Assembly: GCA_903906365.1 (NCBI GenBank)
Contig: CAIVKC010000041.1
Coordinates: 124,001-188,000, forward strand
Length of the DNA: 64,000 bases
Direction of reading: 5' to 3'
DNA from: an uncultured Bacteroidota bacterium
GTDB lineage: Bacteria; Bacteroidota; Bacteroidia; Chitinophagales; Chitinophagaceae
A program made the translations under genes and the position numbers. The notes beneath the pieces were generated by a model. It did no database searches. It was given only the letters and a program-made list of their open reading frames with translations, and was not told the origin of the DNA. Positions 34,412-43,783 of the stretch are shown in pieces (the stretch's first letter is position 1; the number at the start of each line of letters is the position of its first letter).

Positions 34412-35080
34412 CGCTTGGGGTTTTTAAGTAGGTTCCTTAAATTACATCATTTCGATTATATTTCATAATCCCTGTTTATTCACATTATGTTAATTTTTTT
34501 CATAAGTGTGAAGCCCCCGCGGTGAATACATTCCTTATTTTCTTTAGCGATGGTTTATCTCGTTATTATCCTTTAGGGTAAGCCGAAAAAACAGCTCTTT
34601 TTTTTTAGAGGAGCGGCCAGGGGAGGTTCCCGGAATTTATGATGACCGGGCAAGAGCCATCCTTTTTCCCTGCCGGTATGGCACAAACGAACAGGATTCA
34701 GGATATGCCGGCAGTTAAAAATACCTTCATCTTATGGCTAATCGCAATTCGTGGCCATCCCAGCGGTCCTGCCTGCCACTGAATAGGTTGGTATACCCCT
34801 GTAGGCTGGTCAAAGGCAAGATAGACAACCTGGAAGATGTCCTGCTGCGGAGGGGCTGCCATGATTTAGCATTCGGACCCCGCAACCGGGTAAGGGGGGA
34901 TGGTAAACAGGCTCCGGAAAAAGCAGAAGCGCCCCTTTGCTCCCCGGAGTAGCATGCGCATGATCAAGGCTTCCTTATTAGGGGCAGCTTAACAGCCTGG
35001 GATTCGGGGATTTGATTTCATAACAGCAACGGGCCCGCAGTCTTCGGCTGAGGGTAGGGGGACCATAAGGAAGGAAGGCC
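34412..35080. other. 669-base intergenic stretch with no recognised gene
   Basis: An AT-rich part (34430-34560) upstream of the hypothetical gene is followed by a GC-richer part (34610-35080). The only notable structure is an imperfect inverted repeat, CTGCCGGTAT (34670-34679) and ATGCCGGCAG (34705-34714). Open frames here are short (72 codons at most on the plus strand) and have no recognisable domain or composition. No RNA gene was recognised. Confidence 0.5.
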
Positions 35081-36442
35081 TCAGAAATCTCTGCCCGGAT
35101 TGAAATTTTGCAGTTCATTGGCCACAGCCGACAGGAAGGTAGCGCCCAGACTGCCGTCGATAATGCGGTGGTCATAGGACAGCGACAGGTACATCATGTG
35201 GCGGATGGCAATGGAATCGCCTTCGGAGGTTTCAATCACCACCGGGCGCTTCTTGATGGCGCCTACGGCAAGAATGGCTACCTGCGGCTGGTTTATGATG
35301 GGGGTGCCCATCAGGCTTCCGAAAGTTCCCACATTGGTCATGGTAAAAGTTCCCCCCTGGGTATCATCGGGCCGCAGTTTGTTGTTGCGGGCATTTTCTG
35401 CCAGGCTGTTGACCTGCCGGGCCAGTCCGACCAGGTTGAGCTGGTCGGCATGCCGGATTACCGGTACGATCAGGCTGCCGCTGGGCAGGGCAGTAGCCAT
35501 CCCGATGTGTATGTCTTTTTTGAGGATAATCCTGTCGGCATCCACTGAACTGTTGATGAGGGGATATTTTTTTATGCAGCGTACGATGGCCTCAATGAAC
35601 AGGGGCGTAAAAGTGAGTTTGGTGGATTCCCTTTTTTCGAATTCTTTTTTGACCTTCTCCCGCCACTGAACCAGGTGGGTCACATCTGCTTCCGTGAAAC
35701 TGGTCACATGGGGACTGGTCTGTTTGCTTCGGACCATATGGTCAGCAATCAGCCTGCGCATGCGGTCCATTTCGATGATCTCGGTATTGCCGCCATAGGA
35801 AGCGGCCGGCGCCTGCGCCTGAGAAGGGCCGTAGGCAGGCTGCCTCCCCGGCTGGGGAAGGACAGTAACTTCCTGGGAATGATAAGTACCGCCAGCGGAG
35901 GGCGTCTTTCCGGCCCTTTTGTCCGAAATATATTGCAGTATGTCGCGTTTCGTCACCCTGCCGTCGTTTCCGGTTCCCGGGATATGTTCGAGTTCCTGGA
36001 GCTGGACACCTTCACTTTGCGCAATATTGAGTACCAGCGGAGAATAGAAACGGCCGGCTGAAATGGGGGCTCCCCCCTGTCCGTTGGATCCATACTCTGC
36101 CCTGGCAGCATGAGGTGCCTGGACGGGCGGTTCCTGGGAGTGAATGACCGGCTGGGCCGCCTGCGGCGAAACAGGGCTCTTTTCAGGCGTTTCTGCCGGT
36201 ACACCCGTCCTGATGCGTGCAATGACCGTTCCGATGGGGACTACTTCATTTACCTTAAATAGGATTTCCTCCAGGATTCCTTCCGCAGTGGAGGGCACTT
36301 CGCTGTCTACCTTGTCGGTGGCAATTTCCAAAACAGTTTCATCCTGCTTCACTGCATCTCCGGGCTGTTTATGCCACTTCAGGATGGTGGCTTCCATAAT
36401 ACTTTCACCCAATTTTGGCATTACCAGGTCAACAAGGGCCAT
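35081..36442 (-). CDS. 2-oxo acid dehydrogenase E2 (dihydrolipoamide acyltransferase)
   Basis: The protein has 453 residues counted from the second of two adjacent ATGs (36442; the other is 36445). Domains in order: lipoyl domain (residues 1-78) with lipoyl Lys44 in EIATDKVDSEVPS; a Pro/Ala/Gln-rich linker; E3/E1-binding domain (about 130-170, PLVLNIAQSEGVQL...GTGNDGRVTKRDIL); a second linker; and the catalytic domain with the acyltransferase motif SYDHRIIDG near residue 425. It is the core of a branched-chain or pyruvate-type complex. No E1 gene is adjacent; the E3 gene lpdA lies 15 kb away at 50917. Which 2-oxo acid is used cannot be told. Confidence 0.92.
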   Translation of the reverse strand: MALVDLVMPKLGESIMEATILKWHKQPGDAVKQDETVLEIATDKVDSEVPSTAEGILEEILFKVNEVVPIGTVIARIRTGVPAETPEKSPVSPQAAQPVIHSQEPPVQAPHAARAEYGSNGQGGAPISAGRFYSPLVLNIAQSEGVQLQELEHIPGTGNDGRVTKRDILQYISDKRAGKTPSAGGTYHSQEVTVLPQPGRQPAYGPSQAQAPAASYGGNTEIIEMDRMRRLIADHMVRSKQTSPHVTSFTEADVTHLVQWREKVKKEFEKRESTKLTFTPLFIEAIVRCIKKYPLINSSVDADRIILKKDIHIGMATALPSGSLIVPVIRHADQLNLVGLARQVNSLAENARNNKLRPDDTQGGTFTMTNVGTFGSLMGTPIINQPQVAILAVGAIKKRPVVIETSEGDSIAIRHMMYLSLSYDHRIIDGSLGATFLSAVANELQNFNPGRDF

Positions 36443-36484
36443 CATTCAGTTATGATTTAAGTGTTGGTATGTTATGTTTCAGAT

Positions 36485-36533
36485 CCGGTTTTTTTGCCCA
36501 GCCGGCATGGCTCGGTATGCCGGCAGCAACCGG
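36485..36533. repeat. Nested inverted repeat between cinA and the E2 gene
   Basis: GCCGGCAT (36501-36508) and ATGCCGGC (36517-36524) form a perfect 8-bp stem with an 8-base loop, and CCGGT (36485-36489) and ACCGG (36529-36533) give an outer 5-bp stem. It lies between the cinA stop and the E2 start on the minus strand and could act as a terminator-like or leader structure. There is no T tract. Confidence 0.5.
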
Positions 36534-36616
36534 ACCATCTTTTCCAGCGCCTGACAAGCATAACACAATCAGCGTCAAAGGTAATTATTTCCGACAAATC
36601 GGGTTGTTTCATTAAA

Positions 36617-37873
36617 TCAGGCATCCTCCAGAATGAATTTTCTCAAGAGGTTAAGCGCATTGGTTGCAGTTAATTCAATATTCCGCTGCCTGTCAAACCT
36701 GAAATTGAACTGTTGGGCGATTATTTTTTGACGGTTTCCAACCGCCACCCAGACCATGCCAACCGGCTTTTCTTTGGTTCCGCCGTCGGGACCCATGATA
36801 CCGCTGGTAGCCAGGGCATAATCAGTATTTAGTTCCCGGAGTACACCAGCCGCCATTTGCCTGACGGTTTCTTCGCTCACGGCACCCGCAGTTTGGATTG
36901 TCAAAGGATCCACATGCAGCACTTTTTCCTTGATTTCATTGGAATAACTGACCACCGAACCTTTGAAATATGCCGAAGCTCCGCTTTCCCGGGAAATAAG
37001 GTGGGCAATATAGCCTCCCGTGCAGCTTTCCGCGGTGGACAGGGTCCTGCCTGCTGCCTTCAACAACCGGGCCACCGCCTGGGACATCGTAATGTCTTCA
37101 TCCATCGCCATCCAGGGGGCAACACGTTCCTTAAGACGGCCAAAATGTGCGTTCAGCTGATCTTCCAGCACAGGCCTGTTGGTGCCGGTAGCAGTCAGCC
37201 GAAGCCGGACCATACCATAATTTGGCAGGTAGGCGAGCCTGATGTAGTCAGGCAGCGCCGATTCAAAAGCGGATATGTGTTCTGCCAGAAAGGATTCCCC
37301 GATGCCTGAGGTCAGCAGGGTCCGGTGCAGGATGGTAGGGAGGGTGAACTGTTTTTGGAGTGCCTCCAGCACATAATCGCTCATCATACCCATCATTTCG
37401 TGCGGCACACCGGGCATGGAGATAAATATCCGGCCATCCTTTTCAAACCACATGCCCGGTGCAGTGCCCCGTTTGTTTTGAATCACCGTGCATACATCCG
37501 GGACCTCCGCCTGTTTGAGGTTTCGCTCGATCATAGGTCTTTTCAGCAGGGTTTCAAAGATATGGCGGACATTGGCTTCGGCTGCCTGGTCCATGATAAG
37601 TCTGCCGCCAAAATATTCGCACAGCAAAGGCTTGGTGATGTCATCGGCGGTTGGACCCAGTCCGCCGGTAATGAGGATGACCTGCGATTTTTCACTTTCT
37701 TCGTTGAGTGCATTCCATATCTCCTCCCATAAGTCTCCGACGGCAACCCGCCGTTTTACCCAGATGCCTATTTTATTGAGCTCCTGTGCCATCCAGGCAC
37801 TGTTGGTGTCCAAAACCTGCCCGATGAGGAGTTCATCACCGATGGTAATGATGCTGGCTGCGATTCTTTTCAT
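36617..37873 (-). CDS. cinA: CinA family nicotinamide-nucleotide amidohydrolase
   Basis: The protein has 418 residues. The N-terminal molybdopterin-binding-like domain (about 1-170) has IITIGDELLIGQVLDTNS and GGLGPTADDITK, and a linker domain follows. The C-terminal amidohydrolase domain (about 255-415) has TLSTAESCTGGYIAHLISRESGAS and ATSGIMGPDGGTKEKPVG. The enzyme deamidates nicotinamide mononucleotide for pyridine nucleotide recycling, with the N-terminal part acting as an ADP-ribose pyrophosphatase in some members. It has its own TAnnTTTG box 18 bases upstream and is transcribed towards the E2 gene. Confidence 0.93.
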   Translation of the reverse strand: MKRIAASIITIGDELLIGQVLDTNSAWMAQELNKIGIWVKRRVAVGDLWEEIWNALNEESEKSQVILITGGLGPTADDITKPLLCEYFGGRLIMDQAAEANVRHIFETLLKRPMIERNLKQAEVPDVCTVIQNKRGTAPGMWFEKDGRIFISMPGVPHEMMGMMSDYVLEALQKQFTLPTILHRTLLTSGIGESFLAEHISAFESALPDYIRLAYLPNYGMVRLRLTATGTNRPVLEDQLNAHFGRLKERVAPWMAMDEDITMSQAVARLLKAAGRTLSTAESCTGGYIAHLISRESGASAYFKGSVVSYSNEIKEKVLHVDPLTIQTAGAVSEETVRQMAAGVLRELNTDYALATSGIMGPDGGTKEKPVGMVWVAVGNRQKIIAQQFNFRFDRQRNIELTATNALNLLRKFILEDA

Positions 37874-37891
37874 GCAAGATCAAATTGAAGG

Positions 37892-37899
37892 CAAAGGTA
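37892..37899 (-). promoter_or_regulatory. -7 box upstream of cinA
   Basis: On the minus strand TACCTTTG matches TAnnTTTG exactly and lies 18 bases before the cinA ATG. A canonical -33 TTG at the right distance was not found, so only half of the promoter is supported. Confidence 0.4.
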
Positions 37900-37931
37900 G
37901 GGGATGGTGGACAATTGCCTATTGGGCGGTC

Positions 37932-38384
37932 CTATGCGGATACTCCCGCCTGAACCAGCGGGTCATCCGGCCTGAAAAAAACTTCCAGGCGTGCATAAAG
38001 CGGCTGGGGCATGCTGGTTTTTTTCATGGTGTGTGCGTCCAGGAAATACAGTACCACACGACCAACAGTCAGGAGCCCGCCTTTCTCATCAAATATTTCC
38101 TGGTGAAATTCTATGCGCGGGTGCAGGCTGAGTTCCCGAAGGGTGGTCTTTATGGTAAGCAGTTCGTCATAATAGGCCGGCCGGATGAATTTGGTATGCA
38201 GTTCGGTCACAGGCATGATAATACCCATCGCCTCCATGTCCTTATAGGTGAAACCCAGCTTCCGGATGGATTCGGACCGCGCGGATTCAAAGTATTGCGC
38301 ATAGTTACCATGATAGACCACTTTCATCTGGTCGGTATCAGCATAGCGGACGCGAATCTGGGTTTCTGCAATAAACATCCTCAA
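37932..38384 (-). CDS. Acyl-CoA thioesterase, YbgC/4HBT hotdog type
   Basis: This 150-residue single hotdog domain has the family block RVRYADTDQMKVVYHGNYAQYFESAR near the N-terminus, containing the DTD acidic residues and His25 expected at the active site. The length is typical. YbgC-type enzymes hydrolyse short or medium acyl-CoAs in the cytoplasm. The gene follows doxX by 13 bases on the same strand and is probably cotranscribed with it. The Tol-Pal genes that often neighbour ybgC in proteobacteria are absent here. Confidence 0.88.
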   Translation of the reverse strand: MRMFIAETQIRVRYADTDQMKVVYHGNYAQYFESARSESIRKLGFTYKDMEAMGIIMPVTELHTKFIRPAYYDELLTIKTTLRELSLHPRIEFHQEIFDEKGGLLTVGRVVLYFLDAHTMKKTSMPQPLYARLEVFFRPDDPLVQAGVSA

Positions 38385-38397
38385 TCGGATTGCGGTT

Positions 38398-38808
38398 CTA
38401 TTTTCCCATCATGCCATCCACGCTGTATTTTCCGGGACCGGCCAGCAGGATAAATAAAAACCCTGTTAGATAAATAATTGCTTCTTCTGATTGTTTAACC
38501 GACTGCCCTTTGTGAAACAGGAATACGGCCACCGCCAGGTCTGCCACGAGCAGCAGGGCGGCAATCCGTGAGAAAAGGCCCAGGACAAGCAGCAGTGAGC
38601 CAAACAACTCCGCAACCATAGACATTACCAGGGACCAGCGGTGACCAATATGAAAGGGATCAAAAAAAGTATGCTGCAAAACGTTAAAGTCTGTGAGCTT
38701 GCCAAAACCATGCTGAAGGCACATCAGCGACCCAAGCACAACCCTCAGCAGGAAAGTGCCGATATTGAAGGCTGTATCTGAGTAACCGGTCGATAATATT
38801 TTTTTCAT
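38398..38808 (-). CDS. DoxX family membrane protein
   Basis: This 136-residue protein has four hydrophobic segments. The DoxX pattern is clear: FLLRVVLGSLMCLQHGFGKLTDF at the start, VAELFGSLLLVLGLFSRIAALLLV in the middle, and a final helix LTGFLFILLAGPGKYSVD. DoxX-like proteins reside in the inner membrane; proposed roles include quinone-linked redox and thiol stress responses, none certain. It is the first gene of a pair with the thioesterase. Confidence 0.88.
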   Translation of the reverse strand: MKKILSTGYSDTAFNIGTFLLRVVLGSLMCLQHGFGKLTDFNVLQHTFFDPFHIGHRWSLVMSMVAELFGSLLLVLGLFSRIAALLLVADLAVAVFLFHKGQSVKQSEEAIIYLTGFLFILLAGPGKYSVDGMMGK

Positions 38809-38824
38809 TTACCTGAATTTCGGG

Positions 38825-38832
38825 CAAAAATA
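38825..38832 (-). promoter_or_regulatory. -7 box upstream of doxX
   Basis: TATTTTTG on the minus strand matches TAnnTTTG exactly and lies 16 bases before the ATG of the DoxX gene. The -33 element is not clear. Confidence 0.4.
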
Positions 38833-38971
38833 ATGGTTTTGCTTTTGTGGCCGCTTCTTAAAAGAAATGTTAATCCTTGCAGTTATCCACAGGTGTTTGG
38901 AATGATGTTTGGTGAAAGGTAAAATAATTAGAAACTTTAGCACGTTAAAATCTATCAATAAGGACATTGGA

Positions 38972-41900
38972 ATGAAAAGCGCAATCCTATTAATTTTCGC
39001 CGGTATTTTCACCTCTACATCAATTGCCCAGCAAACCTTATTTCTAAACGACCCGCAGGCGACCCTCAAACAGGCTAAGGAGTATTACCAGAAGGAATAT
39101 TATTCGCTGGCCTATCCCCTGTTCAAGAATCTGGAGTCCGGACTGAGGGAAACGGATAAAAGCAACAATGCCCTTAATGCCCAGGATATCCGCTACTATA
39201 CCCTGGTCTGTGCACTCAAACAGAATGAAGCGGCAGCTGTTTCAGCGGCCCGCGAATTCATTGAACAGGAAAACAACCTGGCCCGGGCCGAAATGATGAG
39301 CTTTCACCTGGCTGAATATTATTTCCGACAGAAGAATTATACAGAAGCAGTGCGTCAATACGAACACGCGGGCATTGACAACCTGAGTAATGCCGAACTG
39401 GCCTCCATGAAATTTCACCAGGGGTATTGTTATTTTACACAGAACCGTTTTGATAAGGCCAAACCCATGCTCAATGCCATCCGGCAGATGCATGATGACC
39501 CCAATTATGTGGATGCCAATTACTACTACGGATTCATCTGTTTTTCGGAAAAAAAATACAGTGAAGCCCTGGAAGCCTTCAGTGTGGCTGAGAATGCACC
39601 CAACTATGACCGGGTGGTTCCCTATTATATTGCCAATATTTACCTGATGATGAACCAAAAGGACAAGGCGGTTGATTATGCGGAGGCCAAACTCAGGAAA
39701 GGAAACCAGTTCTATGAATCCGAACTGCGCCAGCTCGTGGGGCACGGTTATTACGAAAAACAGAATTTTGCCAAATCCCTTCCCTACCTGGAACAGTATG
39801 TAAGCCAGGCCAAAAAAGTAACGCGCAGCGATATCTACGAACTGGCCTATGCCTATTACCAGACCAAGAATTGGAACAAAGCCATCAACGGATTCAAGCA
39901 GCTGGCCGGCAAGGATGATTCCCTCGCGCAGAATTCCATGTACCTGCTCGGGGATGCCTATCTGAAGACGGGCCAGAAGGCCAATGCCAGGAACGCCTTT
40001 TTGTTCTGTTCCTCCAACAGCAGCAATGATGCCCAGCGCGAAATATCCAAATACAATTACGCCAAATTATCCTATGAGCTGGGCTACCAGGATGTCGCGC
40101 TGACTGAATTACAGGGTTTTTTACAGCAGTATCCGCATTCCGTGTATAACAAGGAAGCCAGGGAGTTGCTGGTTGCGGTGCTGGCTAATACCAACAATTA
40201 CCGGGATGCTCTTTCGCTCATAGACAGCCTGGACCATCCCTCCGAAAGCGTCAGGCGACTCTATCCGCGGATTCTTTTCGGAAGGGTCACCGAGCTCATC
40301 AATGACGGCATGCTCATCGCAGCCAATGACATGCTCGATAAAACCCTGCAGGATCAGGCCAATGGCTCGGTACTCCCTTATATCAATTTCTGGAAAGGGG
40401 AGATATCTTTTCGCCTCAACAGGACCGATGATGCCATCCGGTACTATTTTGATTACCTCAAAGAACCAGTGTCCAGCGGAGAGGTCAATCCCTCCAATGC
40501 CAAATACAACCTGGGATACTGTTACCTCAAAAAAGAGAACTACAGACAGGCCCTGGGGTTTTTTGAACAGATTGTGCGCACCCCCCAGGCCAGCGCCTCC
40601 CCCCTTGAACAGGATGCCTATGTAAGGCAGGCGGATTGCTATTATATGAACCGTGATTTTAAAACAGCACTCGCCATGTACAACAGGGTCCTGGAATATT
40701 CCTGGCTGGCCAGTGATTATGCTACCTTTCAGAAGGCCATGGTGGCGGGAGTCAACAATGGCACGGAAAAAATCAGCCTGCTTAATTCCATTTCCAGGAA
40801 ATTCCCGGCCTCCAGCCTGATTCCTGATGCCAATATGGAGATTGCCATTACCTACCTCTCCAATGAACAATACAAGGAGGCGCTTCCCTACCTGAAAAAT
40901 ATAATCAGTGCCCCGGGTGCAGATGCACTCAAGCCCAGGGCTTATCTGAAGGAAGGAATTGCCTATTACAACCTGGATAAAAACGAGGATGCCCTCAGCC
41001 AGTATAAAACACTGCTTCGCCAATATCCCAATTCTCCGGAGGCGCAGGATGCCCTTGAAAATGCCAAATCCATTTATGTGCAGCAGGGGAGAAGCAGTGA
41101 ATATGTGAATTTTGCCAAGTCCATGGGGGTGGATATCTCACCCAACCAGGAGGACCAACTGGCCTACCAGGAATCGGAGGTGCAGTTCAATGATGGCAAT
41201 TTCACGGAAGCCGTCCTAAAATTCGAACAGTATATCAGCAAGTTTCCAGATGGAAAATATGCCCTGGAGGCCAATTACTATAAGAGTGAAATCTACTTTA
41301 ACCAGAAGAACTGGGCAAAGGCTGTTACCGGTTATGAAATGGTGGCAGACAAGGCACCCAATAAGTTTGCCCCCAAATCGCTGCTGCAGGCAGCAAGGCT
41401 TAATTTCTTTGAACTCAAGGATTATGCAGCCTCGGAGAAATATTTTTCCAAACTCAAAGATTTTGCCAGCACCCAGGAAGATAAACTGGAAGCCATGCGC
41501 GGGCTTTTGCGCAGCCAGTATCAGCTGGAGCAGTGGACGGATGCCACCGGCAATGCCAAAGACCTGCTCAGTCAGAAGGGACTGAGCACCGATGACAAGG
41601 TACTGGCCAATATGGCCATCGCTAAATCCTTTCAGACCTCCGGTCAGTGTGACCAGTCGCTGCAATATTTCCGCAACGCGGCCTCTTTAAGCAAAGCAGC
41701 TTACGGGGCGGAAGCCAGGTATGAAACAGCCAACTGCCTGTTTCAGCAAAATCAGTTGAAGGACGCGGAAAAGGCCGCCTTTGAAGTAGTCAATAAATCC
41801 GGTTCTTACGAGCTGTGGGTATCCAAGGCCTATCTCCTGCTGGGAGACATCTATTTTAAGGAGAAGGATTATTTCAATGCCAAAGCCACCTACCAAAGCA

Positions 41901-42013
41901 TCGCTGATAATGCCAAGATCGAAGAAATGCGCAGGCAGGCCCAGCAGAAACTAAACCAGGTGATCGAAGAGGAAAAGCAGGCCAGTAAAATAAACGGCGG
42001 CACCAATAATTAG
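38972..42013 (+). CDS. Large exported tetratricopeptide repeat protein
   Basis: The protein has 1013 residues from the ATG at 38972, which directly begins a signal peptide (MKSAILLIFAGIFTSTSIAQ); an in-frame GTG 63 bases upstream is less likely. Nearly the whole protein is TPR helices; recognisable repeats include FHQGYCYFTQNRFDKAKPML, YKEALPYLKNI and YYKSEIYFNQKNWAKAVTGYE. Such TPR scaffolds in the periplasm assemble or tether envelope proteins. The next gene, 30 bases on, encodes an outer-membrane barrel, so the two may work as a pair. The C-terminus is charged (IEEEKQASKINGGTNN) with no sorting domain. Confidence 0.9.
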   Translation: MKSAILLIFAGIFTSTSIAQQTLFLNDPQATLKQAKEYYQKEYYSLAYPLFKNLESGLRETDKSNNALNAQDIRYYTLVCALKQNEAAAVSAAREFIEQENNLARAEMMSFHLAEYYFRQKNYTEAVRQYEHAGIDNLSNAELASMKFHQGYCYFTQNRFDKAKPMLNAIRQMHDDPNYVDANYYYGFICFSEKKYSEALEAFSVAENAPNYDRVVPYYIANIYLMMNQKDKAVDYAEAKLRKGNQFYESELRQLVGHGYYEKQNFAKSLPYLEQYVSQAKKVTRSDIYELAYAYYQTKNWNKAINGFKQLAGKDDSLAQNSMYLLGDAYLKTGQKANARNAFLFCSSNSSNDAQREISKYNYAKLSYELGYQDVALTELQGFLQQYPHSVYNKEARELLVAVLANTNNYRDALSLIDSLDHPSESVRRLYPRILFGRVTELINDGMLIAANDMLDKTLQDQANGSVLPYINFWKGEISFRLNRTDDAIRYYFDYLKEPVSSGEVNPSNAKYNLGYCYLKKENYRQALGFFEQIVRTPQASASPLEQDAYVRQADCYYMNRDFKTALAMYNRVLEYSWLASDYATFQKAMVAGVNNGTEKISLLNSISRKFPASSLIPDANMEIAITYLSNEQYKEALPYLKNIISAPGADALKPRAYLKEGIAYYNLDKNEDALSQYKTLLRQYPNSPEAQDALENAKSIYVQQGRSSEYVNFAKSMGVDISPNQEDQLAYQESEVQFNDGNFTEAVLKFEQYISKFPDGKYALEANYYKSEIYFNQKNWAKAVTGYEMVADKAPNKFAPKSLLQAARLNFFELKDYAASEKYFSKLKDFASTQEDKLEAMRGLLRSQYQLEQWTDATGNAKDLLSQKGLSTDDKVLANMAIAKSFQTSGQCDQSLQYFRNAASLSKAAYGAEARYETANCLFQQNQLKDAEKAAFEVVNKSGSYELWVSKAYLLLGDIYFKEKDYFNAKATYQSIADNAKIEEMRRQAQQKLNQVIEEEKQASKINGGTNN

Positions 42014-42043
42014 ACAACCATTCATTTAAGCATTGAATCCATC

Positions 42044-43678
42044 ATGATGAGATCATTCATAATACTGGGCATCTGTTTTTGGGGATGCGCTTTTTCGCTG
42101 CACGGGCAGGATACGGTCAAAAAAAGGACAATCGATATTACCTCCACTTTCAAGCCTGTCCTAAGAGAGGCGGTGAAAATAAATTTTCACGCCAGCCCAC
42201 CCACCACGGATACCTCCAGGCCGCGGCTGAGCTATGACATTCCCTCACAATACCTGCTGCTTAATTACCAGACCGGTGAACTCAGGCCGGTGGCTCTGCA
42301 GATTGACTCAGTGGTATCCTGGGAAAACAGCAATTACATCAAAGCCGGTGTGGGAAATGTGCATATACCCTTTATACAGACCGGGTTTAGCTTTGGCGAC
42401 ATGAAAAACAGTTTCTTCAATATTTTTGCAAGCGAATTTGCCTCCAAAGGAAGCCTGCCTTACCAGAAAAACAGCCAGACTGATGTTTCTGTGGCGGGAA
42501 CCGTCAAGACAAAGGACAACCTGGAATGGAGCGGACGACTGGGCTTTAAAAGCGACGGAAACTACCTCTACGGTTACCGGCCCGACACCCTGCAGTTCTC
42601 CAAGGAACAGCTCAAACAGAATTTCCAGACCTTCGGCGGCCGGGTTGCCCTGCGCAATCTGCAGGCCACTGAGTTCGGGCTGACCTATAATCCCAGTCTG
42701 TCGGTATATGTTTTCAGCGATAACCATACCCCCAAGTCCACCGAATCCAATACGGTCCTTAATCTGCCACTTCGAAAGGCCCTGGGTGACGAATTTGCCT
42801 TTGACCTGGGTTTTACGGCCAGCCTGACCAATTATAGCCTCAACGGCGGTTCCCTGGAAAACAACTTGTATTATGTTTCCCCTTCGCTGTCCTACAAGAC
42901 CCATAATTTGGGGATACAGGCCGGGCTAACCCCTTCCTGGGACCAGAAGGTTTTTCACCTGCTACCCAATATCATGGCAGACATTACCACCAATGACCAG
43001 CGGTTTACCTTTCAGCTGGGATGGATCAGTTATTATAACAAGGGATCTTACCAGCGTTATGCCTCCCTCAACCCCTGGCTTGCACAACCCCTCACCCTGT
43101 TAAATACCAGGGTGCAGGAGCGGTATGCGGGCTTCAAGGGCTCGCTGGACAATCACTTTACCTACTCTGCCAAGGTGGGATTTGTCGAATACTGGAACAT
43201 GCCGCTTTTCGTCAACGACAGCGTGGATGGCAAGACCTTTGTCATTCGCAACGAAAGCTCCATGGAAGCCCTGCAGGTCCATGGTGAAATCGGGTACATA
43301 CTGGGAGAGAAATTTACGGCCTCCGCCGGATTCAGCCTCAACCAGTACACAAAGCTTCATGACAATCCCAAGGCCTGGGGTATGCTTCCCCTTGAATTCA
43401 CTGCCACCCTGCGCTATGAGATTCTGAAAGGTCTCTGGCTCAAAGGCGATCTGTGGCAGTTTGCAGGGGCCAAATACCTGGGCAAAAACGGCCAGGCTTA
43501 TACCGGGACCAACGCCTTTGACCTAAATGCCGGGGTGGAATTCCGCATCACCCGGCAGCTGAACCTCTGGTTGCAGATGAATAATATTTTCAATGACAAG
43601 TACGAGCGCTGGACCCAATACCAGACCTATGGATTCAATCTCCTGGGCGGGGTGGTCTTTGCCTTCGGTCAGAAATGA
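42044..43678 (+). CDS. Outer-membrane beta-barrel protein (TonB-dependent receptor-like)
   Basis: The protein has 544 residues with a signal peptide ending near SLHGQ. The short N-terminal part DTVKKRTIDITSTFKPVLRE is followed by many alternating strands (YIKAGVGNVHIPFIQTGFSF, NLEWSGRLGFKSDGNYLYG), and the protein ends in an aromatic-rich strand, GFNLLGGVVFAFGQK, as outer-membrane barrels do. There is no plug or carboxypeptidase-like N-terminal domain, so it is not a full TonB-dependent transporter. Cotranscription with the TPR protein suggests a joint envelope function that I cannot name. Confidence 0.8.
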   Translation: MMRSFIILGICFWGCAFSLHGQDTVKKRTIDITSTFKPVLREAVKINFHASPPTTDTSRPRLSYDIPSQYLLLNYQTGELRPVALQIDSVVSWENSNYIKAGVGNVHIPFIQTGFSFGDMKNSFFNIFASEFASKGSLPYQKNSQTDVSVAGTVKTKDNLEWSGRLGFKSDGNYLYGYRPDTLQFSKEQLKQNFQTFGGRVALRNLQATEFGLTYNPSLSVYVFSDNHTPKSTESNTVLNLPLRKALGDEFAFDLGFTASLTNYSLNGGSLENNLYYVSPSLSYKTHNLGIQAGLTPSWDQKVFHLLPNIMADITTNDQRFTFQLGWISYYNKGSYQRYASLNPWLAQPLTLLNTRVQERYAGFKGSLDNHFTYSAKVGFVEYWNMPLFVNDSVDGKTFVIRNESSMEALQVHGEIGYILGEKFTASAGFSLNQYTKLHDNPKAWGMLPLEFTATLRYEILKGLWLKGDLWQFAGAKYLGKNGQAYTGTNAFDLNAGVEFRITRQLNLWLQMNNIFNDKYERWTQYQTYGFNLLGGVVFAFGQK

Positions 43679-43783
43679 CCCGGGCGGCGGCTGGCGGCAA
43701 CCGCAGTTTCCCATGGCCCGGAAAATCATGGTTTTTTTTGTGGCTAAAATTCCGTTCTTTCGCATCAGCAAACCGGTCTGCCC

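Noticed and set aside
34734-34952. A 72-codon plus-strand frame between the hypothetical gene and the E2 gene
   Set aside because: No signal, domain or promoter; the composition looks random.
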